Shown: positions 47,197 to 56,427 of the stretch, piece after piece
How positions within the stretch are numbered: the first letter of the stretch is position 1
Layout: each line of letters starts with the position of its first letter
Origin: DASYDU01 sp050248495
Lineage (GTDB): Bacteria > Planctomycetota > Planctomycetia > Pirellulales > Lacipirellulaceae
DNA length: 64,000 bases
NCBI GenBank assembly: GCA_050248495.1
Contig: JBFWSG010000008.1
Span: forward strand, 85,046-149,045
Direction of reading: 5' to 3'
Made by a program: the position numbers and the translations under genes
The notes under the pieces: model-generated
Seen by the model: only the letters and a program-made list of their open reading frames with translations
Database searches by the model: none
What the model was told of the DNA's origin: nothing

Positions 47197-48585
47197 ATGC
47201 GACTTCGAATGGCCAACAAACGATGCTTGTGCTTGTGCGTGATCCTGTCTTTCACGATTCTTCTTCCCCGCGCCTCGCGGGGCGACGACATCAAGAAGAC
47301 GGAGATCTACGCGCGGATCAAAAAGGTCCTGGACGAGACGAAGGCCATCGATACGCACGAACATTTGCGCCGCTTCGACGAATTGCCCGGTCGCGTCCAG
47401 ACGCCCGAAGGATCGGGTATCACGCTGCACAGCCTGTGGTCGCAATGCTACTACACGTGGACCAATCCGCTGACGCCCTGGCCGCAGGACGGGCGGTTCG
47501 AGACCTGGTGGAAGGATGCGCACGACGATTTCGACGATGCACGAGCCACCGGTTTTTACCGCTCGATGCTGCCCGCCTTCCGCGACTTGTACGGCGTGGA
47601 CTTCGATACCATCACCGACGAGCAGGCGGCCGAGCTGAACCGGAAAATCTTCAACAACTATCGCAACGATCGCTGGCTGCAAGAAGTCGTTACCAAGCGA
47701 TCAAACATCGAGCTGATGCTCGTCGACCCGTTTTGGGATCGCCTGCAGTTCAACCGTGAGTATCCGTTTTCTGTTCCGGTGCTCAATGTCACCGAGTTGA
47801 TGCGCGGCAGCCACCCCGGACAATTCGCCTCGGAAAAGGACGACGTCTATCTGTGGGCCAAGAAGCGCGGCTTGCCGACCGAAACGCTGGACGACTACCT
47901 GGCTGCCGTCGAGGCGCTCTTCTCCACGGCCGTCATGTCGCACACCGTTTGCTTGAAGTCGACGCAAGCCTATATGCGTTCGCTCCACTACGAGAAGATC
48001 TCCAAGCAGCGCGCTGCGGAAGTGTTCGGCAAATCGCCTCAGGAAATCACTCGCGAGGAGCAGCGCGACTTCGAGGACTTCATGTTCTGGGAAGTCTGTC
48101 GCCTCAGCGCGAAGTATGAGCTCCCCTTTCAGATTCACACCGGACAAGCCCGGATTCAAGGCTCGAATCCGATGAATCTCGTCAATGCCATTGAGGGCAA
48201 TCCGAACACCAAGTTCATCCTGTTTCACGGCGGATACCCATGGGTCGGCGAAACGGCGGTGATCGGCATGAGGTTCAAGAATGTGTGGATCGATTCCTGC
48301 TGGCTGCCGACGCTCAGCTACACCATGGCCAAGCGCGCCTATCAGGAGTGGCTCGAAGCCATGCCGTCCGATCGCATCATGTGGGGCGCCGACACAGTCC
48401 ACGCGGAAAGTATCTACGCCGCCACCGTGTTGACGCGCCAATGCCTTGCAGAAGCACTCGCGGAAAAAGTCGATCGCGGCGAGCTGACCGAAGCCCAGGC
48501 CTTGCACATCGGCCGCCAAATCCTCCGTGACAACGCCCTTAAGTTATTCCCACAGTTGCAGGGACTCTTGAAACGGTCCCAATGA
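47197..48585 (+). CDS. Secreted amidohydrolase family protein (uronate isomerase-like)
   Basis: 462 residues from the ATG at 47197 (a second ATG is at 47209); signal peptide CLCLCVILSFTILLPRASRG. The metal-binding TxEH-type motif IDTHEHLRRFDE is near residue 48. The C-terminal part has FQIHTGQARIQGSNP, FILFHGGYPW and IMWGADTVHAESIY, giving the His and Asp ligands of the amidohydrolase superfamily. The overall look resembles uronate isomerase/amidohydrolase-2 proteins. The substrate is unknown; an exported member is unusual, and the neighbour 34 bases downstream is another exported hydrolase. Confidence 0.85.
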   Translation: MRLRMANKRCLCLCVILSFTILLPRASRGDDIKKTEIYARIKKVLDETKAIDTHEHLRRFDELPGRVQTPEGSGITLHSLWSQCYYTWTNPLTPWPQDGRFETWWKDAHDDFDDARATGFYRSMLPAFRDLYGVDFDTITDEQAAELNRKIFNNYRNDRWLQEVVTKRSNIELMLVDPFWDRLQFNREYPFSVPVLNVTELMRGSHPGQFASEKDDVYLWAKKRGLPTETLDDYLAAVEALFSTAVMSHTVCLKSTQAYMRSLHYEKISKQRAAEVFGKSPQEITREEQRDFEDFMFWEVCRLSAKYELPFQIHTGQARIQGSNPMNLVNAIEGNPNTKFILFHGGYPWVGETAVIGMRFKNVWIDSCWLPTLSYTMAKRAYQEWLEAMPSDRIMWGADTVHAESIYAATVLTRQCLAEALAEKVDRGELTEAQALHIGRQILRDNALKLFPQLQGLLKRSQ

Positions 48586-48619
48586 TTGTCTCGGAGCATC
48601 GGCCGGGAGACTTCCTCGT

Positions 48620-49495
48620 ATGAGGCATTTCATCGTCGCACTATTGTTCGCGGGGCTGCTGCAATCGGCATCCGCGCTGGCCGCCGAATCGCTGGAGCTC
48701 CACGTCCGCCGGCAGGTCAACGACACGGGAGGCCTCGAGGGTTGGAGCACGGTGGAGACTACCGCCGAATGGGATCCCCACGAAACGGCGGCCATCGTCT
48801 GCGACATGTGGGATGCCCATTGGTGCCGCGGAGCGACTGCCCGCGTTGCCGAAATGGCGCCGCGGATGAATGAAGTCCTGACGAATTTGCGCAGCAAGGG
48901 GGCGCTGATCATCCACTGCCCGAGCAATTGCATGAAGTTCTACGAGGGCACGCCGCAGCGCATCCTGGCGCAATCGGCGCCTCCCGTGATGGCGGTGCGG
49001 CATCTCAAAGAATCCCTGCCGCTGGACTTGCAGCGCGAAGCAGCCTTGCCGATTGACGATTCCGATGGCGGCTGCGATTGTGATCCGCAGTGTCAGCAGC
49101 GCTCGCCCTACACACGGCAGATTGCCACGCTCGAAATCGGCCCGGACGATGCGATCACCGACAGCGTCGAGGCCTACTACCTGATGCGCGCGCGCAACAT
49201 CAAGAACGTGATTGTCATGGGGGTGCACACGAACATGTGCATCCTCATGCGGCCGTTTGGCATTCGACAGCTCGTCGCTCAGGACCTGAACGTGGTGCTC
49301 ATGCGCGACCTCACGGATACGATGTACAACTCGAAACGCAGGCCCAATGTCAGTCATTTCCGCGGCACGGGGCTCGTCGTCGAACACATCGAGCGCTATT
49401 GGTGCGGCACGATCTCCAGCAGCCAGGTCACCGGGAAGGAGCCGTTCCAGTTTGCTGTCGATAAGTCCGACGAAGTAACCGCCGCAGTTCACTGA
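48620..49495 (+). CDS. Secreted isochorismatase-like cysteine hydrolase
   Basis: 291 residues with a signal peptide (about 1-22, LLFAGLLQSASALA). The fold is isochorismatase-like: TAAIVCDMWDAHWC carries the Asp (~62), and VIVMGVHTNMCILM carries the nucleophile Cys (~207). A Cys-rich insertion (GGCDCDPQCQQR, ~151-162) is not usual for the family and might bind a metal. Members hydrolyse C-N bonds (nicotinamide, ureidoglycine-type compounds) or vinyl ethers. The gene follows the amidohydrolase by 34 bases, so the two may act in sequence outside the cytoplasm; the substrate is unknown. Confidence 0.85.
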   Translation: MRHFIVALLFAGLLQSASALAAESLELHVRRQVNDTGGLEGWSTVETTAEWDPHETAAIVCDMWDAHWCRGATARVAEMAPRMNEVLTNLRSKGALIIHCPSNCMKFYEGTPQRILAQSAPPVMAVRHLKESLPLDLQREAALPIDDSDGGCDCDPQCQQRSPYTRQIATLEIGPDDAITDSVEAYYLMRARNIKNVIVMGVHTNMCILMRPFGIRQLVAQDLNVVLMRDLTDTMYNSKRRPNVSHFRGTGLVVEHIERYWCGTISSSQVTGKEPFQFAVDKSDEVTAAVH

Positions 49496-49573
49496 TCGGC
49501 GCCAACAATTAGCCGTTTTGCAGCATCCACTCGGCGCGAGTTGATTGGATCCAATTCCAGTCCGCTTGGAAAT

Positions 49574-50470
49574 TTATGGTGACTGCGAGTCGGGGAAGTC
49601 TCGATGATAGTGTTCGAGAAGTTTTTCGACGTCGTTCTCCATGAGGTAGATCCTGCCGTGAATTTTCTTGCGTTCACCGGGTTGCAAGCCGCCGATGCGG
49701 AAATCGGAATGGATGCACCCCATCACGCCTTGAAAGAGCTCTTGATAGGGCTGCCAGGCGGTCGCCATGAGCACGGTCTCGTCGGCGGAAAAGCAGCCAA
49801 TCAGGCCGTTGCTGGGAACTCGGTCGTTCAGCGGTCGGGCGTTGACATCGTTTCGATTGACGCCGCTGGGCACCCAGACCTGGCCAGGGGTTCTGCGCGA
49901 TTCGATGGTCCACGGTGTGGTCGGCATCCGAGTGAGCTGGTTGTCGAGAAACAAGAAGCATTTGTGAATGTACTTCGGCTCCGCACTCCAGGCGTCTTCG
50001 GCGCCGGCGCCCGTGAAGTTTCCGACTCGAATGCACGGCTGCGCCCAATGGGCGCTCGAAGCGTGTTCGGTGGGGTTGTACGCCTCGAGCTGAAAATCGA
50101 CTCCATCTTCGACCGCGCGAATTAGATGATCTACCGTAACCCCGTCCTTCAACGTGCACCGCAGTCGCAGCTGACGTCCGTCGCGATCGGACTCGACGAG
50201 TTCCGTCACATGTCCAATCTTCGTGTCTTCCCATTCGAGTTCGCGCGAACCATCGCGGCAATAAGCCTCCAAGTACTGGATTTCGAGCTCGTTACCGGGC
50301 AGGTGCTTGCCGCGAATGGTGAGAATATCGTTCATTCCGGCGTGGCGCTGTGCGTCGCGGCCGACCCATTCCAGGCGAAAGTCTGCGGGCGGCTCGCTGG
50401 CTGCCGCACCGATGGCCACAACGCCGCACACGATACAAACCGCAAGAGAGACGATGCGAATGCAGAGCAT
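49574..50470 (-). CDS. Secreted protein of unknown function
   Basis: 298 residues with CGAGG just before the ATG and a signal peptide (about 1-25). I do not recognise a family. The sequence is beta-rich with aromatic and charged segments (DFRLEWVGRDAQRHAG, CFLFLDNQLTRMP, TAWQPYQELFQGVMGC, CIHSDFRIGGLQPGERKKIHG) and could be a sugar-mutarotase-like or carbohydrate-binding sandwich, which is a guess. It is convergent with the isochorismatase and divergent from the esterase gene at 50609, so it is transcribed alone. Confidence 0.7.
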   Translation of the reverse strand: MLCIRIVSLAVCIVCGVVAIGAAASEPPADFRLEWVGRDAQRHAGMNDILTIRGKHLPGNELEIQYLEAYCRDGSRELEWEDTKIGHVTELVESDRDGRQLRLRCTLKDGVTVDHLIRAVEDGVDFQLEAYNPTEHASSAHWAQPCIRVGNFTGAGAEDAWSAEPKYIHKCFLFLDNQLTRMPTTPWTIESRRTPGQVWVPSGVNRNDVNARPLNDRVPSNGLIGCFSADETVLMATAWQPYQELFQGVMGCIHSDFRIGGLQPGERKKIHGRIYLMENDVEKLLEHYHRDFPDSQSP

Positions 50471-50608
50471 ATTTACCTCGATCGATTGAAACTCGTGACG
50501 CCAGCGAAGAGTCGCCCTCGGCGGACTCTTGCCGTGGTGACAAATGTTTTTAGACTCAGCGCGGCATTGGTTGCAACCCGCCGTTAGTAAAAAAGGTCTC
50601 CCAGCAAT

Positions 50609-51592
50609 ATGGCGACGAATAAACTATTCAATTGGTACGCTATTGCGCTTGTGTCGCTTACGATCCATCTCCTCGGCGCCGTGTCGGCCGGAGCGGAGAC
50701 AAAGCTGGAGAAGTCGACGGCCGTTTTTCGCGAAGTCGACGGGCACCAAATCTTGGTAGACGTCTATCGTCCGCAGGGCGACCGCGTGTGCCCCGTGATT
50801 GCCTGGTTCCACGGCGGCGCACTGATCAATGGAAATCGCGAACGCGTCAATCAGGCCGTGCTGAAGCTGGCTGAAGACAATGGATGCGCGCTGGTGTCAT
50901 TCGATTACCGATTGGCCCCGGAGACCAAGCTGCCCGCATTGATCAGCGATATCGAGGCGGCGTTTCAATGGCTCGCCGGCGATGGCGCCAAGCAATTTCA
51001 CCTCGATCCGCAGCATATCGTTGCAGCGGGGGAGTCCGCGGGTGGGTATCTCGCGCTGGTGACGGGTTACCGCGTCGAGCCGCGGCCGAAAGCGGTCGTC
51101 GCCCTCTATGGCTACGGCAGCCTTTCGGGTGACTGGTACTCGCAACCAAGCCCGCACGCGCGGCACAACGAGAAGAAAATCAGCCGCGAGGAGGCCCTCG
51201 CGCAATCGGATGGTACGGTCGTCTCGGATCACACCAAGCGCAAGGGCAGCGGCAGCGTGATCTATCTCTACTACCGCCAACAGGGCACCTGGCCCGAAGA
51301 AGTCAGCGGCTTCGACCGCGCCACGGTGGCGGAGAAAATCGTTCCCTATGAGCCTCTGAAGAACGTGGCGGCCGACTATCCTCCAACCCTGCTCGTTCAC
51401 GGGACGGCGGACACCGACGTGCCGTACGAAGAATCGAAAATGTTCTCCGACGAGCTGGAAAAGAAGGGCGTTCCGCACCAGCTGATCACGATCGAGCAAG
51501 GCGAGCACGGATTGGGCGGCGGCGACCCTCAGAAAATAAATGCTGCGTTCCAGACGGTGCGGGAATTCATCACAGAGCACCTCCAGGAGTAG
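50609..51592 (+). CDS. Secreted alpha/beta-hydrolase esterase, copy 1
   Basis: 327 residues with a signal peptide (about 1-28). The oxyanion-hole motif WFHGGALINGNRE is followed by the nucleophile elbow GESAGG (Ser ~143), Asp in HGTADTDVPY (~276) and His in EQGEHGLGGG (~298). This is an HSL/BD-FAE-like carboxylesterase acting on short-chain or acetylated substrates, probably polysaccharide-linked. It is a close paralog of the gene at 59716: long blocks such as FREVDGHQILVDVYRPQGD and YREVNGHKILVDVYRPKGD nearly coincide. Each copy is followed by an FG-GAP gene (here 68 bases away), so the pair was duplicated as a unit. Confidence 0.9.
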   Translation: MATNKLFNWYAIALVSLTIHLLGAVSAGAETKLEKSTAVFREVDGHQILVDVYRPQGDRVCPVIAWFHGGALINGNRERVNQAVLKLAEDNGCALVSFDYRLAPETKLPALISDIEAAFQWLAGDGAKQFHLDPQHIVAAGESAGGYLALVTGYRVEPRPKAVVALYGYGSLSGDWYSQPSPHARHNEKKISREEALAQSDGTVVSDHTKRKGSGSVIYLYYRQQGTWPEEVSGFDRATVAEKIVPYEPLKNVAADYPPTLLVHGTADTDVPYEESKMFSDELEKKGVPHQLITIEQGEHGLGGGDPQKINAAFQTVREFITEHLQE

Positions 51593-51660
51593 CGGCGGCT
51601 GTCTTTGGCCAAACCAACGATAACCAGCGGTCAACCTTCGACTCGTTCCTTGAAGCATTC

Positions 51661-54372
51661 ATGATGAAATTTGTAATCGTCCTGTTTTCGCTAACGGCTC
51701 TTACCGCCAACGGACCAGAGCCGAGTGTGCCAAAGTCTGGGAGCGGTGCACCGGCTGCTTCGTCGACCCACGGATTTCCCAAACCAGCGGAGTGGCCCTC
51801 GCTTCGTCGCACGGGAACTCTCGAGGCGCATTCACCGCTTAAGGGCAAGATCACCGATCCGAAGATCGCCTGGAAGCAATACACGGGGGCCTTGGAAACT
51901 CACGTCGTCATCGAGCCGGGAGAAACAAAAGTCGATTTGAAATTGCCGGAGGACGAGACCAGCTGCGCCGATCCAACCGATGCCGTACACATCGAAGATT
52001 TCATTCCAAATCTGGCAGTCGAAGACACCAATCGGGCTGAACAAACCACGGTGACTTATGCCGATGTGCTGCCGGAGTATCCCGGGAAAGAGAAGTTCGA
52101 GTTTGAAAGCGCTTTTCAGAAGACGATGACGAATGGGCAGTGGCCGGAGTCGATCGGTCGCTGCTTCGCAAAACAAAACGGCGAGTGGATCAAGGTGTGG
52201 GAGAGCGACCCGATTTCCGATCTCTTCTGTCCTCTGCCGATCGTAGGCGACTTCGACAAGGACGGGCAGCAGGAAGTTGCCGTGCTGCCCTTCTACGCCC
52301 TCAAACTGTTGGACGCGCGCACGGGCAAAGAAAAGGACTACTGCAAGTTCAACGACAATCGGAGTTACGGCTTCTTCGGGGCATACGACTTCAACCATGA
52401 CGGCAAAACGGAGTTTCTCATCCAGGCGGATTTCTCGAAGCACGTGGATGTCCTCGGCTTCGGCGACGACGGGAAACTCAAGCGCCTGTGGACACACAGC
52501 ATCGAGCAAAACATCGCTCATCCGCAGAAGATCTTTCGCGTGTCGCCCGATCCAACGTCCGATATCGACGGCGACGGACAGCCGGAGGTGGTTACCACGC
52601 TGTTTAACGACACCGGCGACGGCAAGTGGCATCTGAGCTTCCTCGACGCCCTGACGGGGAAGACGAAATACGACTTTCCCGACGAGATGTTCGCCGCGCC
52701 GCTGGACATCGACGGTGACGGCGTGCCGGAAATACTCTCCACCGTCACCAAGGGTGGTAGCGAAAAGGGATCCGTCCGGGTTCGTTCCGTCAAAGGGGGC
52801 AGCCCGCGGTTGTTGTGGGAAAACGAACACGCGAGTTGGGAAAAGTGGGAACCAAACCTGCCGCCCAACGTGAAGACGATGGCGACGCTCGGCCAGCGAA
52901 CGGTCCTCAGTCAAATTCGCGACGGTCGCGCTTACGTGGTGCTGCGCGAAGAAACCTCGCCCTCCAAAGCAACGCTGTCGATCGCTTCCTGGAACGGGTC
53001 GGACCTCGAATCACGGATGTCGGTGACAGGAGATCATCTGCAAGCTCTCGGCCTGGATTCCGAGGGGCGGCTGCTCGTCCGCTCGCGGCATAAATTCGGC
53101 AGTCCCGGCACGCTGGCAATTACCAACGGCAGCGCCAAATCCCAACACACGATCAGGTCCGGTTTTGAACCTGGTCCGGCTGTCGTCGCCTGGCCAGATG
53201 ACGCTGCGGCGCCCACGATCCTGGTGCAGGGATCCGTCCCCGAGCAGGTCGCATTCCAACCGCCCGCGGCGGCAGGCGCCGATGTGCAACTGAAACACAT
53301 CCCCGGTCGCGGGCAGGGCCCTTCGTATCCAGTTACCTTCGGGCCCGTCGTGGCCGATTTGGCCGGCAATGGAGAGCGCCAGCTACTGGTTGCAGAGGCG
53401 AATGCCGCCGGGGCCGCACAAATGACGGCCCGGAATCTCGACGGTGAAGTCATTTGGCAGCACGACTTTCCCTTGATTGCCGGTTCGCCTCCGCCCGCGA
53501 ACACCGGCGGCATCATCCTCTGGCAGGCGGGACACTTCCGCGACAAACAGAAGCAGGATGTGCTGGTTACCACGCAGCGTTCCAAGATGCACAGCGAAGA
53601 GACCTATTTGCTGTCGGGTGAAGATGGCAAACTGATTTGGCGCCGCGAATATCAGATCAAGGAGCGGGCTGTCGGCGGGAATTCCTTTGCCATTGCCGAC
53701 TACGACGGCGACGGACTCGACGACATCGCTTCGCTCTGGCCCAGCGTCCTCTACATCCTCAAGGGTAGCACCGGCGAAGACATCCTGGCGATCGAAGCCT
53801 ATTGGAAACAGGTGTATGACAAAGCCGTTTACTTTGGCCAGGCAGTGGCTGGAGACTTTCTCAACGAAGGGAAACCTGCCTTGTTCTTTAGTGGCCGGCT
53901 GATGACCGGCGTGATCGCGACAGACGGCACATTGAAGTGGTTCGATGCGCTCGACAAGAGCGCGCCCCATTTGCCCGCGCTCGGCGACTGCGACGGCGAC
54001 GGCAAGCTGGAAATGATCGGCGTCGGCTTCGACGACGGCGTGCGCTGTTACGACACCGCCACCGGCGAAATCAAGTGGCGCATGCCCGATCCCTCGGGAA
54101 AAATCGACGGCTTCGGCATCCACTCGGCGAATCCTGTCAGCGGCGCCGTGACCGCCGACATCGATAGCGATGGGCGCGACGAAGCGCTAGTGTCGATGGG
54201 CAATACGCTGTACTGCTTCGCGTCGCAAAAATCAGGCCACGGGGGCGAAATTCGCTGGAAAGTCGAGCTGCCAGCCCAGATCGGGCCGCCGACCGTTGCA
54301 CAATTGGAGCAGGAAGGGAGCGCTTCGATTCTCGTGGTCGGCAGAGATGGTTATGTTTATTGCTTGCGGTGA
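51661..54372 (+). CDS. Secreted FG-GAP/VCBS and PQQ-like beta-propeller protein, copy 1
   Basis: 903 residues (ATG at 51661, with another at 51664); signal peptide about 1-20. Calcium-type DxDxDG motifs recur: DFDKDGQQE, DFNHDGKTE, DIDGDGQPE, DIDGDGVPE, DYDGDGLDD, DCDGDGKLE and DIDSDGRDE. They alternate with PQQ-like blade ends (GKLIWRREY, GTLKWFDAL, GEIKWRMPDP). The shape is thus one or two beta-propellers with bound calcium, likely at the cell surface and possibly adhesive or sugar binding. The exact same length as copy 2 (60769) and matching segments along the whole protein show a recent duplication. Precedes an MFS gene by 38 bases. Confidence 0.88.
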   Translation: MMKFVIVLFSLTALTANGPEPSVPKSGSGAPAASSTHGFPKPAEWPSLRRTGTLEAHSPLKGKITDPKIAWKQYTGALETHVVIEPGETKVDLKLPEDETSCADPTDAVHIEDFIPNLAVEDTNRAEQTTVTYADVLPEYPGKEKFEFESAFQKTMTNGQWPESIGRCFAKQNGEWIKVWESDPISDLFCPLPIVGDFDKDGQQEVAVLPFYALKLLDARTGKEKDYCKFNDNRSYGFFGAYDFNHDGKTEFLIQADFSKHVDVLGFGDDGKLKRLWTHSIEQNIAHPQKIFRVSPDPTSDIDGDGQPEVVTTLFNDTGDGKWHLSFLDALTGKTKYDFPDEMFAAPLDIDGDGVPEILSTVTKGGSEKGSVRVRSVKGGSPRLLWENEHASWEKWEPNLPPNVKTMATLGQRTVLSQIRDGRAYVVLREETSPSKATLSIASWNGSDLESRMSVTGDHLQALGLDSEGRLLVRSRHKFGSPGTLAITNGSAKSQHTIRSGFEPGPAVVAWPDDAAAPTILVQGSVPEQVAFQPPAAAGADVQLKHIPGRGQGPSYPVTFGPVVADLAGNGERQLLVAEANAAGAAQMTARNLDGEVIWQHDFPLIAGSPPPANTGGIILWQAGHFRDKQKQDVLVTTQRSKMHSEETYLLSGEDGKLIWRREYQIKERAVGGNSFAIADYDGDGLDDIASLWPSVLYILKGSTGEDILAIEAYWKQVYDKAVYFGQAVAGDFLNEGKPALFFSGRLMTGVIATDGTLKWFDALDKSAPHLPALGDCDGDGKLEMIGVGFDDGVRCYDTATGEIKWRMPDPSGKIDGFGIHSANPVSGAVTADIDSDGRDEALVSMGNTLYCFASQKSGHGGEIRWKVELPAQIGPPTVAQLEQEGSASILVVGRDGYVYCLR

Positions 54373-54410
54373 GTGCGACGTACCACTTGCAAGTGGAATT
54401 TGAGAGTGCA

Positions 54411-56018
54411 ATGCAACCAGGCGCGGAACAAGGCCTCGACGAACGCGGCAAATGGACGGCGCTCATCGCCGCGCTCCTGGGCTGGATGTTCGACGGCTTC
54501 GAGATCGGCATGTTTCCGCTCGTCGGGCCAGCCGCGCTCGACGACTTGCTGGCCACGCAGATCGCAGCGAATCCTTCGCTCAAAGGCGAATGGTTCGGCG
54601 TCATCATGTCCGTGTTTCTGATCGGCGCGGCGACCGGCGGCGTGCTCTTCGGTTGGTTGGGCGATCGTATCGGCCGCGTGCGCGCGATGTCGCTTTCGAT
54701 CGCCACTTACGCCCTGTTCACCGGCCTGTGCGGCTTTGCGGGCGAGGCCTGGCACATCGCCCTGCTGCGATTCATCGCCTCGCTCGGCATGGGGGGCGAA
54801 TGGGCGCTCGGCGTCGCGCTGGTCACTGAAATCTGGCCCGATCGCTCGCGCGTTTTTATCGCGGGCTTGATTGGCGCCGCTTCCAATGTTGGCATGTTGC
54901 TCGTCGGCCTGCTCAGCCTCGTGCTGGTGAATTTTATCGACGCCCTGCGCGGTCTGTTTACAAGCCTGGGTGTTTCCGAGGCGACTCAAACCTATCTGCT
55001 TCACGGCGACGGCTGGCGGCTGCTGATGATCGCCGGCGCGCTGCCGGCGCTATTGGTGTTCTTTATCCGTCTGTTCGTGCCCGAATCCCATAAATGGGAA
55101 GCGGAGCGGGACCGCGGCGGCACGAGCCATTGGGCCACGCGCGATTTGATGGGCGTTCTGATCGGCTGCGCCGCGGCGGCGATCGTCGTCGTACTCTGGT
55201 CGCCCGCTTTTGAAGCAATGTTCCCTGCAAATGCCGACACCCGCTCACACGACAATTTCACGCGGCTGCTCCGCATCGGTGGAACCGTCGCGGGTCTGGC
55301 AATTGCCTTGGCTGGTTACATTTTCCCGGTCGTTCGCTATCTACGCCGCGCCGAATTCGCCGGAGACCTGCCTCGCGCCGCGCGATTGCAATACATCGGC
55401 CGCATGCTGCTCGGGGCGGCGCTCGCCGGCGTGGCCTTGCTCGGCACATGGGGCTCGCTGCAATGGGCGCCGAAGTGGGCCATTGCTTTGGCGAACCAAC
55501 TGCCAGCCGATGGCGGACTCTATCACGCCAAAGAGTACACTCAAATCGCGCTGGCGTTGGGCGCAACCGTGGGAACTCTCATTGCCGCTTGGGTGGCCGG
55601 CCGCATCGGCCGCCGCATTACCTACGCACTTCTCTGCGTCATTTCGTTCGTGTCGCTGATTTACATGTACCGCGCGAACACGACGTTCGACACCAGGATG
55701 CTGATTTCCGTGTTCGTGGCGGGCGGCACGACGGCCGCTTTCTACGGTTGGTTTCCCCTCTATCTCCCCGAACTGTTCCCGACCAGCATCCGCGCTACCT
55801 GCCAAGGTTTCGCTTACAACTTTGGCCGCGTGCTATCGGCACTTGGCTCATTGCAAACCGCGACGCTTACCGCCTACTTCGCACATGGCATCGCGGCAGA
55901 CCGCGTCGAGATCGACGCCTTCCCCCAAGCCGGCGCGACGCTCGCGGGCATCTATCTGGTGGGCGTCTTTCTAATTTGGCTGGGGCCCGAAACGAAGGGG
56001 CGGCCGCTGCCCGCCTGA
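54411..56018 (+). CDS. MFS transporter (sugar/aromatic-acid:H+ symporter-like)
   Basis: 535 residues from the ATG at 54411; upstream in-frame starts overlap the FG-GAP gene. About 12 membrane segments. Family motifs: LLGWMFDGFEIGMFPL in helix 1, FGWLGDRIGRVRAM in loop 2-3 (the MFS signature), and VAGRIGRRITYALL in the second half. A conserved ELFPTSIRATCQGFAYNFGR before helix 10-11 is typical of the sugar/AAHS group. It would import an organic acid or sugar across the inner membrane. It is the only transporter of the 42-64 kb island and may take up products released by the surface enzymes; the substrate is unknown. Confidence 0.88.
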   Translation: MQPGAEQGLDERGKWTALIAALLGWMFDGFEIGMFPLVGPAALDDLLATQIAANPSLKGEWFGVIMSVFLIGAATGGVLFGWLGDRIGRVRAMSLSIATYALFTGLCGFAGEAWHIALLRFIASLGMGGEWALGVALVTEIWPDRSRVFIAGLIGAASNVGMLLVGLLSLVLVNFIDALRGLFTSLGVSEATQTYLLHGDGWRLLMIAGALPALLVFFIRLFVPESHKWEAERDRGGTSHWATRDLMGVLIGCAAAAIVVVLWSPAFEAMFPANADTRSHDNFTRLLRIGGTVAGLAIALAGYIFPVVRYLRRAEFAGDLPRAARLQYIGRMLLGAALAGVALLGTWGSLQWAPKWAIALANQLPADGGLYHAKEYTQIALALGATVGTLIAAWVAGRIGRRITYALLCVISFVSLIYMYRANTTFDTRMLISVFVAGGTTAAFYGWFPLYLPELFPTSIRATCQGFAYNFGRVLSALGSLQTATLTAYFAHGIAADRVEIDAFPQAGATLAGIYLVGVFLIWLGPETKGRPLPA

Positions 56019-56077
56019 AAGATTAGCACTTGTTATTGTCTGAGCTCTCATCAAGAATCGCGTAGCCGAAGATCGGA

Positions 56078-56111
56078 ATTAGTCGACGAGCCGGATTAGT
56101 CGACGAGCCGA
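56078..56111. repeat. 17-base tandem repeat, two units
   Basis: ATTAGTCGACGAGCCG with one extra base, twice in a row (56078-56094 and 56095-56111; last base G versus A). The core TAGTCGNCGAGCCG also occurs after the 13-base repeat at 41491-41520. Confidence 0.7.
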
Positions 56112-56157
56112 ATTGCAAGCCACAAAAGCTACGTACACTGGCAAATATCTCCTAGGG
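56110..56157 (+). repeat. 48-base element, copy 2
   Basis: Contains AAAAGCTACGTACACTGGCA and ATCTCCTAGGG. It aligns with 43542-43589 over its whole length with scattered mismatches. It lies 270 bases before the TTG start of the double PEP-CTERM gene. Confidence 0.5.
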
Positions 56158-56427
56158 TGTGCCCAGACCGAAACATAAAATCCGATGGTTGGGAGTGGAA
56201 GCAGGCTGCGCAAGGGCAGGGCGCGCTCTGTTCATGCGCAGGCGTTCCCGATCAATCCATGGTTGGAAATGGGTTACCTCTTCAGGCGCCGATAGTTCGA
56301 CCCCAGTGCCGGCCGTTTGAGTAGGACCGGATGTCCCTCTTGGATGCAAGTCCAAGGGAAGACTGGCCTACTGGCTTCGCATTCGTGTCGTGAGTCCGTG
56401 GCGCACTGCCGTCAAAGGAGATTGCAC

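Larger units (their letters stand above)
56019..56427. other. Intergenic region before the double PEP-CTERM gene
   Basis: 409 bases with no supportable gene. It holds a 17-base tandem repeat (56078-56111) and copy 2 of the 48-base element (56110-56157), and ends in a ribosome site AAAGGAG seven bases before the TTG start at 56428. No promoter is evident. Confidence 0.6.
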
